Shown: positions 7,090-14,311 of the stretch, in pieces
How positions within the stretch are numbered: position 1 is the stretch's first letter
Layout of the letters: every line of letters starts with the position of its first letter
The notes under the pieces: model-generated
The model's input: only the letters and a program-made list of their open reading frames with translations
Databases searched by the model: none
What the model was told of the DNA's origin: nothing
Program-made: the position numbers and the translations under genes
DNA from: an uncultured Rothia sp.
Lineage (GTDB): Bacteria > Actinomycetota > Actinomycetes > Actinomycetales > Micrococcaceae
DNA length: 19,828 nt
Assembly: GCF_916715725.1 (NCBI RefSeq)
Contig: NZ_CAKAPD010000021.1
Span: forward strand, 1-19,828
Direction: 5' to 3'

Positions 7090-8235
7090 TTAGGAAGCGT
7101 AGGAGCCCAACAGGCGAACCGCGCCGCCGTCCACGCCCTTAGCGCCCTGAATGTAGTCGGCGCTGTTTGCCTCGGGCTCGCCGGCGGCAACAACATCGCC
7201 CATGATCCAGGAGGGGATACCGCGGTCGTTCAGACGCTTGGTAGCAGCCTCAGCCACGGAGGGGTCAACGATAGCGATCATGCCCACGCCCAGGTTCAGG
7301 GTGCGCTCCAGGTCAGCCAGGGGCACGTTGCCCAGCGAGCCAATCAGGGAGAAGATTGCGGGAATCTGCCAGGTGGAGCGGTCCACGCGACCCTCCAGGC
7401 CCTGAGGCAGAACACGTGCCAGGTTGGCAGCCAGGCCGCCGCCGGTCACGTGCGAGAAGCCGCGCACACCGCTGCCGGTGGTGCCGTCTTCGCCGTTGAC
7501 GGGGAATGCCGCCGCCAGGTCCAGGCAGTCCGCTGCGTACACGCGGGTGGGCTCGAGCAGTTCCTCACCGATGGTGCGGCCCAGCTCGTCCACCTGGCGC
7601 TCCAGGCCCCAACCGGCAACGTTCAGGACCTTGCGGACCAGGGAGTAGCCGTTGGAGTGGATACCGGAGGATGCCATAGCGATCAGCACGTCGCCTTCGC
7701 GCACGCGGTCGGGGCCGAGTAGCTCGTCTGCCTCGACCAGGCCGGTTGCTGCGCCCGCAACGTCGTACTCGTCTTCAGCGAGCAGACCGGGGTGCTCAGC
7801 GGTCTCGCCGCCGACCAGGGCGGTACCAGCCTGTGCACATGCGCCAGCGATACCGCGCACAATGTCAGCGATACGCTCGGGAACGACCTTGCCGGTGGCA
7901 ATGTAGTCGGTCATGAACAGGGGCTTCGCACCGCACACGACGATGTCATCCACGACCATACCGACCAGGTCGTAGCCGATGGTGTCGTGAATATCCAGAG
8001 CCTGCGCGATAGCGACCTTGGTGCCCACACCGTCGGTGGAGGTAGCCAGGTAGGGCTTGCGGTACTTGACCAGCTCGGAGACGTCGTACAGGCCCGCGAA
8101 GCCGCCCACGCCACCAACGACGGAGGAGTTGTGGGTCGCCTTGATAGCGCCCTTCATCAGCTCAACGGCGCGATCGCCAGCCTCTACGTCAACGCCTGCG
8201 CTCGCGTAGGTTACGGTGGTGGTGTTCTCGCTCAT
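7090..8235 (-). CDS. purM: phosphoribosylformylglycinamidine cyclo-ligase (AIR synthetase)
   Basis: Cytoplasmic enzyme that closes the imidazole ring: FGAM plus ATP gives AIR, step 5 of de novo purine synthesis. The 381-aa protein shows the family hallmarks: DGVGTK at 68-73, MVVDDI at 93-98, GGETAEHPG at 142-150 and SGIHSNGYSL at 190-199, i.e. the N-terminal AIR-synthase dimer/ATP half followed by the C-terminal half. It is somewhat longer than the roughly 345-aa enterobacterial enzyme, partly through an N-terminal lead of about 15 residues. The ATG directly abuts the purF stop (TAAATG), with AAGGA inside the end of purF, so the two genes are almost certainly co-transcribed and translationally coupled. 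Two intrinsic terminators follow. Confidence 0.97.
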   Translation of the reverse strand: MSENTTTVTYASAGVDVEAGDRAVELMKGAIKATHNSSVVGGVGGFAGLYDVSELVKYRKPYLATSTDGVGTKVAIAQALDIHDTIGYDLVGMVVDDIVVCGAKPLFMTDYIATGKVVPERIADIVRGIAGACAQAGTALVGGETAEHPGLLAEDEYDVAGAATGLVEADELLGPDRVREGDVLIAMASSGIHSNGYSLVRKVLNVAGWGLERQVDELGRTIGEELLEPTRVYAADCLDLAAAFPVNGEDGTTGSGVRGFSHVTGGGLAANLARVLPQGLEGRVDRSTWQIPAIFSLIGSLGNVPLADLERTLNLGVGMIAIVDPSVAEAATKRLNDRGIPSWIMGDVVAAGEPEANSADYIQGAKGVDGGAVRLLGSYAS

Positions 8236-9987
8236 TTAGGATTCCTTCGGGGTAGTGGTATCGGAGGAGTTTGCGGGGGTGCGGTCCTGCTCGGTGAGCA
8301 GTGCCTCGAGGTCGGCGTCGGGGCCGGGGTTGCACATGCCCATGCCGGCATCGTCTGCGGCAACCTGTACTGCGGAGGCGTCGAACTTCGTCTCGAGAGT
8401 TTCGGTGCCTTCGCGGGTTTCGATGGAGACAGCCTCGGCGTGCTCGGGCTTGGAGGGGACGGGGCGTTCCACGGTCACTTCTGCCGCCTTGCCGGCGAGG
8501 GGGCCGCCCTTGCCCTTCTTTTCGGAGTCGAAGAGGGACTTGCCGCGTCGTTCCTCGCTGGGCAGCTCAATCGGGTATTCGCCGGTGAAGCATGCGGTAC
8601 ACATGTTTTCGGTGGGCTGCTCGGTGGCTGCCATCATGCCGTCCTGGGAGATGAAGCCGAGGGAATCGGCGCCCAGGGAGGAAGCGATTTCGTCCACGGA
8701 CAGACCGTTAGCAATCAGCTCTGCGCGGGAAGCGAAGTCAATACCGTAGAAGCAGGGCCACTTGACGGGCGGGGAGGAAATACGAACGTGCACTTCCTTC
8801 GCGCCTGCTTCGCGGAGCATGCGCACCAGGGCGCGCTGGGTGTTACCGCGAACGATGGAGTCGTCAATCACGACGAGGCGCTTGCCCGCCACAACGGACT
8901 TGAGCGGGTTCAGCTTAAGTCGAATACCCAGCTGGCGGATGGTCTGCGAGGGCTGAATGAAGGTTCGACCCACGTAAGCGTTCTTGACCAGACCGTTACC
9001 GTAAGGAATGCCGGACTCTTCGGCGTAACCGATAGCAGCCGGAACACCGGATTCGGGGGTGGGCATGACCAGGTCAGCTTCGACGGCGTGTTCGCGGGCG
9101 AGCTGACGGCCCATTTCTACGCGGGATTCGTAGACGCTACGGCCGGAGATGGTGGTGTCCGGGCGAGCGAGGTAAACGTACTCGAAGACGCAACCTGCGG
9201 GCTTAGCCTCAGCGAAGCGCTGGGAGCGCAGGCCGTTCTCATCGATGGTGAGGAATTCGCCGGGCTCAACTTCACGCACGAAGGACGCGCCGACAATGTC
9301 GAGTGCCGCGGTTTCGGATGCGACAACCCAGCCGCGCTCCAGGCGACCGAGTACGAGGGGGCGTACACCCTGCGGGTCGCGTGCGGCGTAGAGGGTGTTC
9401 TCATCCATGAAGGTGAGGCAGAAGGCACCGCGCAGGGTCGGCAGCAGGTCGAGTGCTGCTTCTTCGAGGGAATCGAAGTCGTGCTCCGCCAGCAGGGCGG
9501 TGACGAGTGCGGTGTCGGTGGTGTTGCCCTGGGCGAGTTCGCCGTGCTTGGGGGGCTTGCCGCCATTCTTAGCGATGACTCGGTCGTAGAGATCAGCCGA
9601 GTTGGTGAGGTTACCGTTGTGCGCCAGGCAGAGCGTGCCGTGCGGGGTGGTACCGAGAGTCGGCTGTGCGTTAGCCCAGTGGGATGCGCCGGTGGTGGAG
9701 TATCGGGCGTGGCCGATAGCGTGGTCGCCGGGCATGGAGCTGAGGGTGGCTTCGTCAAAGACCTGGGAGACGAGTCCCATATCTTTGTACACGTGGATAC
9801 GTTTGCCGTTGCTGGTTGCGATACCTGCTGATTCCTGGCCGCGGTGCTGGAGTGCGTACAGGCCGTAGTAGGTTAGCTTTGCCACGTCCTCGCCGGGTGC
9901 CCAGACGCCGAAGACGCCGCAGGCGTCCTTGGGGCCGTGGTCAATCGGATCGAGGTCGTGAGTGAGTTTTCCGTCGGGGCGAATCAA
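8236..9987 (-). CDS. purF: amidophosphoribosyltransferase (glutamine PRPP amidotransferase)
   Basis: First committed enzyme of de novo purine synthesis: PRPP plus glutamine gives phosphoribosylamine. The start is uncertain. I choose TTG at 9987 (583 aa) because homologs, as I recall them, begin just before GKLTHDLDP, and codon use upstream looks non-coding. ATG at 10086 (616 aa) has a better Shine-Dalgarno (AAGGG, 8-nt spacing) and is the main alternative. Numbered from TTG, Cys23 in DACGVFG is the N-terminal glutaminase nucleophile exposed by propeptide removal; QHRGQESAGIA and HNGNLTN belong to the same domain. The PRPP loop VVIDDSIVRGNTQ is at 372-384. Cysteines 266, 412, 463 and 466 sit in the contexts of the [4Fe-4S] ligands of the Bacillus-type enzyme. 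After EYPIELP there is an extra tail of about 107 residues, polar and low in complexity. The gene directly precedes purM. Confidence 0.95.
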   Translation of the reverse strand: MIRPDGKLTHDLDPIDHGPKDACGVFGVWAPGEDVAKLTYYGLYALQHRGQESAGIATSNGKRIHVYKDMGLVSQVFDEATLSSMPGDHAIGHARYSTTGASHWANAQPTLGTTPHGTLCLAHNGNLTNSADLYDRVIAKNGGKPPKHGELAQGNTTDTALVTALLAEHDFDSLEEAALDLLPTLRGAFCLTFMDENTLYAARDPQGVRPLVLGRLERGWVVASETAALDIVGASFVREVEPGEFLTIDENGLRSQRFAEAKPAGCVFEYVYLARPDTTISGRSVYESRVEMGRQLAREHAVEADLVMPTPESGVPAAIGYAEESGIPYGNGLVKNAYVGRTFIQPSQTIRQLGIRLKLNPLKSVVAGKRLVVIDDSIVRGNTQRALVRMLREAGAKEVHVRISSPPVKWPCFYGIDFASRAELIANGLSVDEIASSLGADSLGFISQDGMMAATEQPTENMCTACFTGEYPIELPSEERRGKSLFDSEKKGKGGPLAGKAAEVTVERPVPSKPEHAEAVSIETREGTETLETKFDASAVQVAADDAGMGMCNPGPDADLEALLTEQDRTPANSSDTTTPKES

Positions 9988-10228
9988 TTCACTGTCTTTT
10001 CGACGATGGGACTGCGGATGCGTCTGCGCGGGCGCAAGACGGATGTGTGTTTCTGTACTCGCACCTGCCTGTGTGTGCGGTAGCATACACCAGACCCTTA
10101 AAAGTGTACCGGGTTTCAGTCTAGACGTGGTGAAGGATACGCTAAATACCTCAGTATGGACCGCTAGAACAGGCAACAAACACGCCAAATTACGAAAACT
10201 GCGTGGACCTGCGGGCTCGTAGCAAATT

Positions 10229-10681
10229 CTAGAAGAGCGGAAGAAGCGCCGATAAATCACTGCGCTCGCCCGACGCATCAAGCGCACCGGCACCCACCGC
10301 CTGCTCCCACGAACAGGCACCCAGCACCAGCGCCGCCCACACGAGCGGACGCGCCTCCACCACGGACGGGGGAGTGCCACGCGTATGGCGAGGACCCGCC
10401 ACGCACTGGGTCACGCCCAGCGGGGGCACACGCACCTCCACGCTATTGCCAGGGGCGAGGGTCGCCAGCTCCTCAAGGGTGAAGCGCACAAAGGTAGCGC
10501 GCACCGAGCGGGGGAGCGCGGCAAAGGCCTGCTCCGCCTCTGCACTGTTCAGCAGGTACTCGCCTCGGGTCTGCACATCTGCAGGCTCACCGACTGCCGC
10601 ACGCTGCGCCTCAAAGAAGGCACGCACTTCGCGCACCGCCGCCATGCCGTCTGCTTCGGAGGTTTTACGTCGAATCGCCAC
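10229..10681 (-). CDS. sterol carrier-like (SCP-type) family protein of unknown function
   Basis: A 150-aa cytoplasmic protein without signal peptide or membrane segment. It resembles the actinobacterial SCP-ortholog family often encoded beside purF: a helical N-terminal part, LPRSVRATFVRFTLEEL at about 56-72, VEVRVPPLGVTQCV, then TPPSVVEARPLVWAALVLG and a C-terminal ASGERSDLSALLPL. These proteins are assigned to the SCP2 fold from sequence; ligand and role are unknown, and I would not infer sterol binding. The start is GTG, 2 bp past the asparaginase stop (TAGCCGTG), with AGGAAG upstream inside the asparaginase gene, so the two genes form one transcription unit. A 241-bp gap separates it from purF, enough for a separate purF promoter. 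Confidence 0.8.
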   Translation of the reverse strand: MAIRRKTSEADGMAAVREVRAFFEAQRAAVGEPADVQTRGEYLLNSAEAEQAFAALPRSVRATFVRFTLEELATLAPGNSVEVRVPPLGVTQCVAGPRHTRGTPPSVVEARPLVWAALVLGACSWEQAVGAGALDASGERSDLSALLPLF

Positions 10682-10683
10682 GG

Positions 10684-11811
10684 CTAGTTCTCTTCCTGGG
10701 CGGCGGGGACCAGCTCCTCGCGGGCGAAAAGCTCCTCATGTACGCGTAGCTCACCCACCACAACCGGCTCACCGTCCACGTAGCCGCCGGTCACCGGGCG
10801 AACCACCAGCGCGAGTAGGCGCTCGCATTCCTCGGCGCTCAGGTAGCCGCCAGCAACGAGAGCACGCAGAGCCACGGCGTACATGGCGCGGTGCGAACCG
10901 TCGCTCATCTTCACCACCACGGACGCGCCCGAACGCAGACCAATGCAGAGCACGCCTTCCGCGCCGCCCTTGACGATCGCGTCCAGTTCTTCGCTGAGCA
11001 CGGTGTCGGGGGAGCCGGGTGCCTGAATCAGCTCGGGGTAATCCACCATGGCGGTCGCGACCGTGGAGGCGCGCGCATCCGCCCCGAGGTTGCGGATTGC
11101 CGAGCCGAGGGTCGAGTAGGCGCGTGCGGCACCGGCCAGGGAGACAGCGTGCACGGGCGCGCCGCATCCGTCAACGCCGATGGCGGCTACCGGCTCGCCG
11201 GTGAACGCCTCAATTTCTTCGGTGATGACCTGCTGCAGCGGGTGCGCGGGGTCGAGGTAGTTGTGCAGGGTCCAGTTCTGTGAGCCCTCTTCGAGGTCGC
11301 CGCGCTCAAGCTTGGCGGTGCATGCCCATAGGAACGCGGCGTGCTTGCCGGAGCAGGGGTGCGCCAGGGCGGTAGCGGCGAGGTTCGCCTGGGTCATTGC
11401 CTGGCGTGCCTGCTGATCGGAAGGGAGCGTGGGCTTGAGCGCCAGGTGTGCCGGGGTGAGCGGGTTGGTTTCGGTGCTGCCCTGGGTGAGTACGTCCTGC
11501 ACGGCGCGCATCTGCTCGAAGGTGCCGCGGTGCGAACCGCAGGCGATGGCGACCTGGGAGCCGCGTAGGGGTGCGCCCGCCTTCATGGATCCGATGGCCT
11601 GCAGGGGCTTGGCTGCGGAGCGCAGGTAGAAGGGCTCGTGAATATCGCCGAGGGCTAGCTGCACATCGCCGTCGGGGCCCAGTAGGATGAGGCGGCCGCG
11701 GTGGCGTGCCTCAACAAGGTTGTTGCGGGTGAGCTGCGCGAGTTCTACGTCGAAGGCGCTGCTTTGGTGGCTGGTGTGAGTGGTTGCCTGTGGGGTGGTG
11801 CTGTTGGTCAT
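10684..11811 (-). CDS. L-asparaginase, Rhizobium etli-type (L-asparaginase II family)
   Basis: Predicted cytoplasmic hydrolase converting asparagine to aspartate and ammonia, 375 aa. It belongs to the small family typified by the thermolabile R. etli enzyme, unrelated to E. coli AnsA/AnsB. Visible signatures are an SxxK motif (Ser65-Ala-Ala-Lys68 in YLRSAAKPLQA), Ser93 in ACGSHRG, Cys153/Lys156 in HPCSGKHAAF, Asp187 in YLDPAHP and Cys216 in GVDGCGAPVHA; equivalents of these form the Ser/Lys active site and metal site in the R. etli structure. There is no signal peptide. The first 18 or so residues are Thr/Ser/Gln-rich and may be dispensable. The Shine-Dalgarno is weak, but I found no better start. 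TATAAA on the minus strand (11880-11885) is a possible -10 with a poor -35. The product could supply aspartate for purine synthesis; that is inference from position. Confidence 0.88.
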   Translation of the reverse strand: MTNSTTPQATTHTSHQSSAFDVELAQLTRNNLVEARHRGRLILLGPDGDVQLALGDIHEPFYLRSAAKPLQAIGSMKAGAPLRGSQVAIACGSHRGTFEQMRAVQDVLTQGSTETNPLTPAHLALKPTLPSDQQARQAMTQANLAATALAHPCSGKHAAFLWACTAKLERGDLEEGSQNWTLHNYLDPAHPLQQVITEEIEAFTGEPVAAIGVDGCGAPVHAVSLAGAARAYSTLGSAIRNLGADARASTVATAMVDYPELIQAPGSPDTVLSEELDAIVKGGAEGVLCIGLRSGASVVVKMSDGSHRAMYAVALRALVAGGYLSAEECERLLALVVRPVTGGYVDGEPVVVGELRVHEELFAREELVPAAQEEN

Positions 11812-11929
11812 TCTTCTAGTTTAAGCGGGGTGCATCGCCTCGCCCTATTTGTGCGGTGGAGGTAGCTGAAAACGAAAGTTTTATATGCGACTGATAAGGA
11901 ACGTGAGGAAACGTATATCCCTCAAAAGG

Positions 11930-11959
11930 TTGATTTTATGAGTAACTCATTTTTATAAT
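11930..11959 (+). promoter_or_regulatory. strong candidate promoter with dyad in the spacer
   Basis: TTGATT (11930-11935) and TATAAT (11954-11959) are separated by 18 bp, the best sigma-70-type match I found in the window. The spacer contains the inverted repeat ATGAGT-A-ACTCAT (11938-11950), so a regulator may bind between -35 and -10. Transcription would begin near 11966 and run toward the SemiSWEET gene. Confidence 0.65.
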
Positions 11960-12357
11960 GGTGGGGTGCTCATCGCGCAGAACACCTTCAAAGGTGGCGC
12001 TGAGGCAAGTATCGTGAGCGAGGCACAGCCCGCACGATTACCTACTACAGGTAGCCTCCACATCAACCCTACGCACCGCATAGGACCGACCGACGTATAG
12101 ACGTCACCGCCCAAATATATGGCGAAGACCAAGGCAGCGGCACATGAGCTTTTTCTCCACTTACCCACCCCTGAACGGTACGCTGAGCCCTCGCACGCTC
12201 GTTTGCCACCCACCCTAGACCTCACCTTTAAGGTGAATATGCCGGTACGAAGCATAGGATTTAGAACGTGGGGTTTACAGGGATTTTGCACCGTTACGTT
12301 CCGCCACTTTTCTAGGTGGCTAATGCGGTGCGCACAATTACGTAAAGGAGTACATCC
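11960..12357 (+). other. long dyad-rich leader upstream of the SemiSWEET gene
   Basis: Nearly 400 nt without a convincing gene between the candidate promoter and the ATG. Inverted repeats: TACCT-ACTAC-AGGTA (12039-12053), GACGT-ATAG-ACGTC (12092-12105), TCACCTT-T-AAGGTGA (12222-12236), and a nested structure at 12288-12331. A short frame GTG 12014 to TAG 12100 (28 aa) has only GAGG upstream. The region could be a cis-acting leader or hold a second promoter. Confidence 0.4.
12288..12331 (+). promoter_or_regulatory. nested hairpin just upstream of the SemiSWEET ribosome binding site
   Basis: GCACCG (12288-12293) pairs with CGGTGC (12326-12331), and inside it GCCAC (12303-12307) pairs with GTGGC (12316-12320) over the 8-nt loop TTTTCTAG. 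It ends 27 nt before the ATG and just ahead of the AAAGGAG ribosome binding site, so it could influence translation. Confidence 0.45.
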
Positions 12358-12699
12358 ATGGCAGAGCAGAACAACACCTCCGCAACCCCCTCCGCACAGA
12401 ACACCTCCCCCAAGGGCGGTTTGAGCGCAGAATCTGAATTCCACGCAAAGTTCTTCCCCATCCTGGCTCGCGTTGCTTCTGTGACCGCAGTGCTCATGTA
12501 CGTGTTCTACTTCCCGCAGATTATCGGTAACCTGAACGGTCATAAGGGTGACTGGATTCAGCCTCTGGTTGCTGCTGTGAACTGCACCCTGTGGGTTCTG
12601 TACGGTCTGTGGCGCCCCAAGAAGGACGTCCCGATTATCATCGCGAACGCTCCCGGTATTCTTTTCGGTGGCCTGGCTGCTATTACCGCCCTCATCTAG
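12358..12699 (+). CDS. SemiSWEET sugar transporter
   Basis: A 113-aa inner-membrane protein made of one triple-helix bundle; SemiSWEETs dimerise to form a facilitative sugar pore. The first 30 or so residues are polar and disordered-looking. TM1 is about 33-55 with the PQ motif (YFPQIIGN, Pro53-Gln54), TM2 about 67-86 (PLVAAVNCTLWVLYGLW, with Asn75 and Trp79), TM3 about 91-113 with Asn97 in IIIANAPGI. Size and the PQ/Asn/Trp pattern fit SemiSWEET; the sugar cannot be predicted. The start is firm: AAAGGAG with 8-nt spacing. It is transcribed alone, after a long structured leader, and ends at strong hairpins. Another PQ-loop small transporter is the only real alternative. Confidence 0.88.
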   Translation: MAEQNNTSATPSAQNTSPKGGLSAESEFHAKFFPILARVASVTAVLMYVFYFPQIIGNLNGHKGDWIQPLVAAVNCTLWVLYGLWRPKKDVPIIIANAPGILFGGLAAITALI

Positions 12700-12715
12700 T
12701 GTTTTTAGCTTGATT

Positions 12716-12733
12716 CGGTAGCTTCGGTTACCG
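12716..12733 (+). terminator. hairpin with UUCG tetraloop after SemiSWEET
   Basis: CGGTAGC and GTTACCG form a 7-bp stem (one G.T pair) closed by the very stable C(UUCG)G tetraloop. No T-run follows, so it is more likely an mRNA 3' stabiliser or part of a two-hairpin terminator with the stem at 12739-12796. Confidence 0.5.
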
Positions 12734-12738
12734 TGCTG

Positions 12739-12801
12739 TGCGGCTCTTCTCTAACGTGCATTCTTGCGAATGTGCCGCTACATGAGAAGAGCCGCATTTT
12801 T
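12739..12801 (+). terminator. intrinsic terminator of the SemiSWEET transcript
   Basis: A perfect 13-bp stem, TGCGGCTCTTCTC (12739-12751) with GAGAAGAGCCGCA (12784-12796), is followed by TTTTT. The 32-nt interior holds a further small dyad (GCATTC/GAATGT). Confidence 0.8.
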
Positions 12802-12827
12802 AGTGCGCTCAGCTCACATTTTTAGTG
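12795..12827. repeat. 11-bp direct repeat, 22-bp period, upstream of purD
   Basis: CATTTTTAGTG occurs at 12795-12805 and again at 12817-12827, two helical turns apart and just upstream of the putative purD promoter. The first copy is also the T-tract of the SemiSWEET terminator. Confidence 0.5.
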
Positions 12828-12837
12828 TGATAGCGGG

Positions 12838-12851
12838 TACCCTGAATAGCA
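12838..12851 (+). promoter_or_regulatory. candidate -10 of a leaderless purD transcript
   Basis: TACCCT (12838-12843) fits the TAnnnT -10 pattern and ends 7 nt before the ATG, where no Shine-Dalgarno is visible. That spacing would put the transcription start at or next to the A of the start codon. No good -35 is seen. Confidence 0.4.
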
Positions 12852-14134
12852 TGAAGGTTTTGGTACTGGGCCCCGGCGGCCGCGAACACGCAATTATTCG
12901 AGCGCTTCTGCGCGACCCTGAGGTAATCGAGGTGCACAGCGCCCCCGGCAACGCCGGTATTGCCCAGGATGTTCCCGTCCACGCAATTGATGCGAATGAC
13001 CCCGCCCAGGCAACCGCCCTGGCACGCGAACTGAGCGCCGACCTGGTCGTTATTGGCCCGGAGGCGCCCCTGGTCGCAGGTGTCTCCGATGCACTGCGTG
13101 AGGCGGGCTTTGACGTTTTCGGCCCCTCCGCAGCTGCCGCACAGCTGGAAGGTTCCAAGGCTTTCGCTAAGCAGGTCATGGAAGAGGCTTCCGTGCCGAC
13201 CGCTCGCGCCTACGTGGCAACGAACGCCGCCGAGGCGCAGGCGGCACTGGATGAGTTCGGCGCACCCTACGTGGTGAAGGACGACGGCCTGGCTGCAGGT
13301 AAGGGCGTTGTGGTGACCGAGGACCGCACCGCGGCACTGGAGCACGCTCAGGCTTGCTTCAACGCTGGCGGCACCGTGGTCATTGAAGAGTTCCTGGACG
13401 GCCCCGAGGTGTCCCTCTTCGTCATTTCTGACGGTAAGAACGTTCTGCCGCTGTCCCCGGCGCAGGACTTCAAGCGCATTTTCGACAACGATGAGGGCCC
13501 GAACACCGGCGGTATGGGCGCCTACACCCCGCTTCCCTGGCTGCCCGAGGGCTTCGTGCAGGAGGTCGTGGAGAAGGTGGCACGCCCGACCGTGGCTCGT
13601 ATGGCTGAGCGCGGCACCCCGTTCGTGGGCGTGCTCTTCTGCGGCCTGGCGGTGACCAGCCGCGGCGTGCGCGTTATCGAGTTCAACGCCCGCTTTGGCG
13701 ACCCGGAAACCCAGGCGGTTCTGGCGCGCCTGCGCACCCCGCTGGGCCAGCTGCTGCGTGCGGCTGCTCGCGGTGAAATTTCTGAGGGCACCGAGCTGGA
13801 TTGGGATCCCCGCACCGCAGTGGACGTGGTCATGGCTGCCGAGAACTACCCGGACACTCCCCGCAAGGGTGACGTCATCTCCGGTCTGGATGAGGCGAAC
13901 GCTCTGGAGGGCGTGCACGTGATTCACGCGGGCACTGTCGCATCCGAGGAGGGTGTGCTGACCGCTGGCGGTCGTGTGCTGGCTGTTGTTGCTCTCGGCG
14001 ACGACCTGGCTGCCGCCCGCAACGCCGCCTACGAGGGTGTTCGCGCTATCTCCTGGGCTGGCGCGCAGTACCGTAAGGACATTGCGCTGAAGGCTGTGGA
14101 GAACCGCATCCAGATTCCCGCCCCGCGCGGCTAA
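12851..14134 (+). CDS. purD: phosphoribosylamine--glycine ligase (GAR synthetase)
   Basis: Cytoplasmic ATP-grasp enzyme joining glycine to phosphoribosylamine, step 2 of de novo purine synthesis and the direct acceptor of PurF's unstable product. The 427-aa protein starts MKVLVLGPGGREHA, the family's N-terminal signature, which sets the start at 12851 rather than at the ATG at 12764. Then come the ATP-grasp loop KDDGLAAGKGVV (143-154), GPNTGGMGAYTP (216-227), and the metal/ATP-binding EFNARFGDPETQ (277-288), followed by the C-terminal domain. Length is normal for the family. No ribosome binding site precedes the ATG, so translation may be leaderless. A terminator separates it from the SemiSWEET gene and another from purC, so it may be monocistronic. 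Confidence 0.97.
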   Translation: MKVLVLGPGGREHAIIRALLRDPEVIEVHSAPGNAGIAQDVPVHAIDANDPAQATALARELSADLVVIGPEAPLVAGVSDALREAGFDVFGPSAAAAQLEGSKAFAKQVMEEASVPTARAYVATNAAEAQAALDEFGAPYVVKDDGLAAGKGVVVTEDRTAALEHAQACFNAGGTVVIEEFLDGPEVSLFVISDGKNVLPLSPAQDFKRIFDNDEGPNTGGMGAYTPLPWLPEGFVQEVVEKVARPTVARMAERGTPFVGVLFCGLAVTSRGVRVIEFNARFGDPETQAVLARLRTPLGQLLRAAARGEISEGTELDWDPRTAVDVVMAAENYPDTPRKGDVISGLDEANALEGVHVIHAGTVASEEGVLTAGGRVLAVVALGDDLAAARNAAYEGVRAISWAGAQYRKDIALKAVENRIQIPAPRG

Positions 14135-14145
14135 AACCTTAACGT

Positions 14146-14182
14146 GACCGGCTTCCCCGCTTGAGGGTGGGGGGAGCCGGTC
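14146..14182 (+). terminator. hairpin terminator after purD
   Basis: GACCGGCTTCCCC (14146-14158) pairs with GGGGGAGCCGGTC (14170-14182), with one T.G pair and an 11-nt loop, starting 11 nt past the purD stop. The following CGCTTCTTT is only moderately T-rich, so some read-through to purC is possible. Confidence 0.7.
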
Positions 14183-14311
14183 GCTTCTTTGCCTCGAGAT
14201 TGTGCCGTATTGATGACTGCTTGGCACTATCGGGAGCCGTGCTTGTCGCGGTATTGTAATTACACAGACTTTTTGCATCCACATCACACCACCTCATCAG
14301 GAGAAATTCTC

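Noticed and set aside
7792..9831. 679-aa plus-strand frame opposite purM/purF
   Set aside because: Antisense to two well-recognised genes, spans their junction, shows no domain.
9988..10380. N-terminal part of the longest purF frame as a real 131-residue extension
   Set aside because: It overlaps the end of the SCP-like gene, is rich in Arg/Trp and rare codons, and lies upstream of the conserved propeptide-Cys start.
12119..12424. 101-aa plus-strand frame overlapping the start of SemiSWEET
   Set aside because: No Shine-Dalgarno, overlaps a better-supported gene in another frame, and covers leader dyads.
11953..12543. 196-aa minus-strand frame across the SemiSWEET leader
   Set aside because: Antisense to SemiSWEET at one end and through the structured leader; Cys-rich random-looking composition.
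12809..14287. 492-aa minus-strand frame opposite purD
   Set aside because: Antisense shadow; includes the purD promoter region and terminator.
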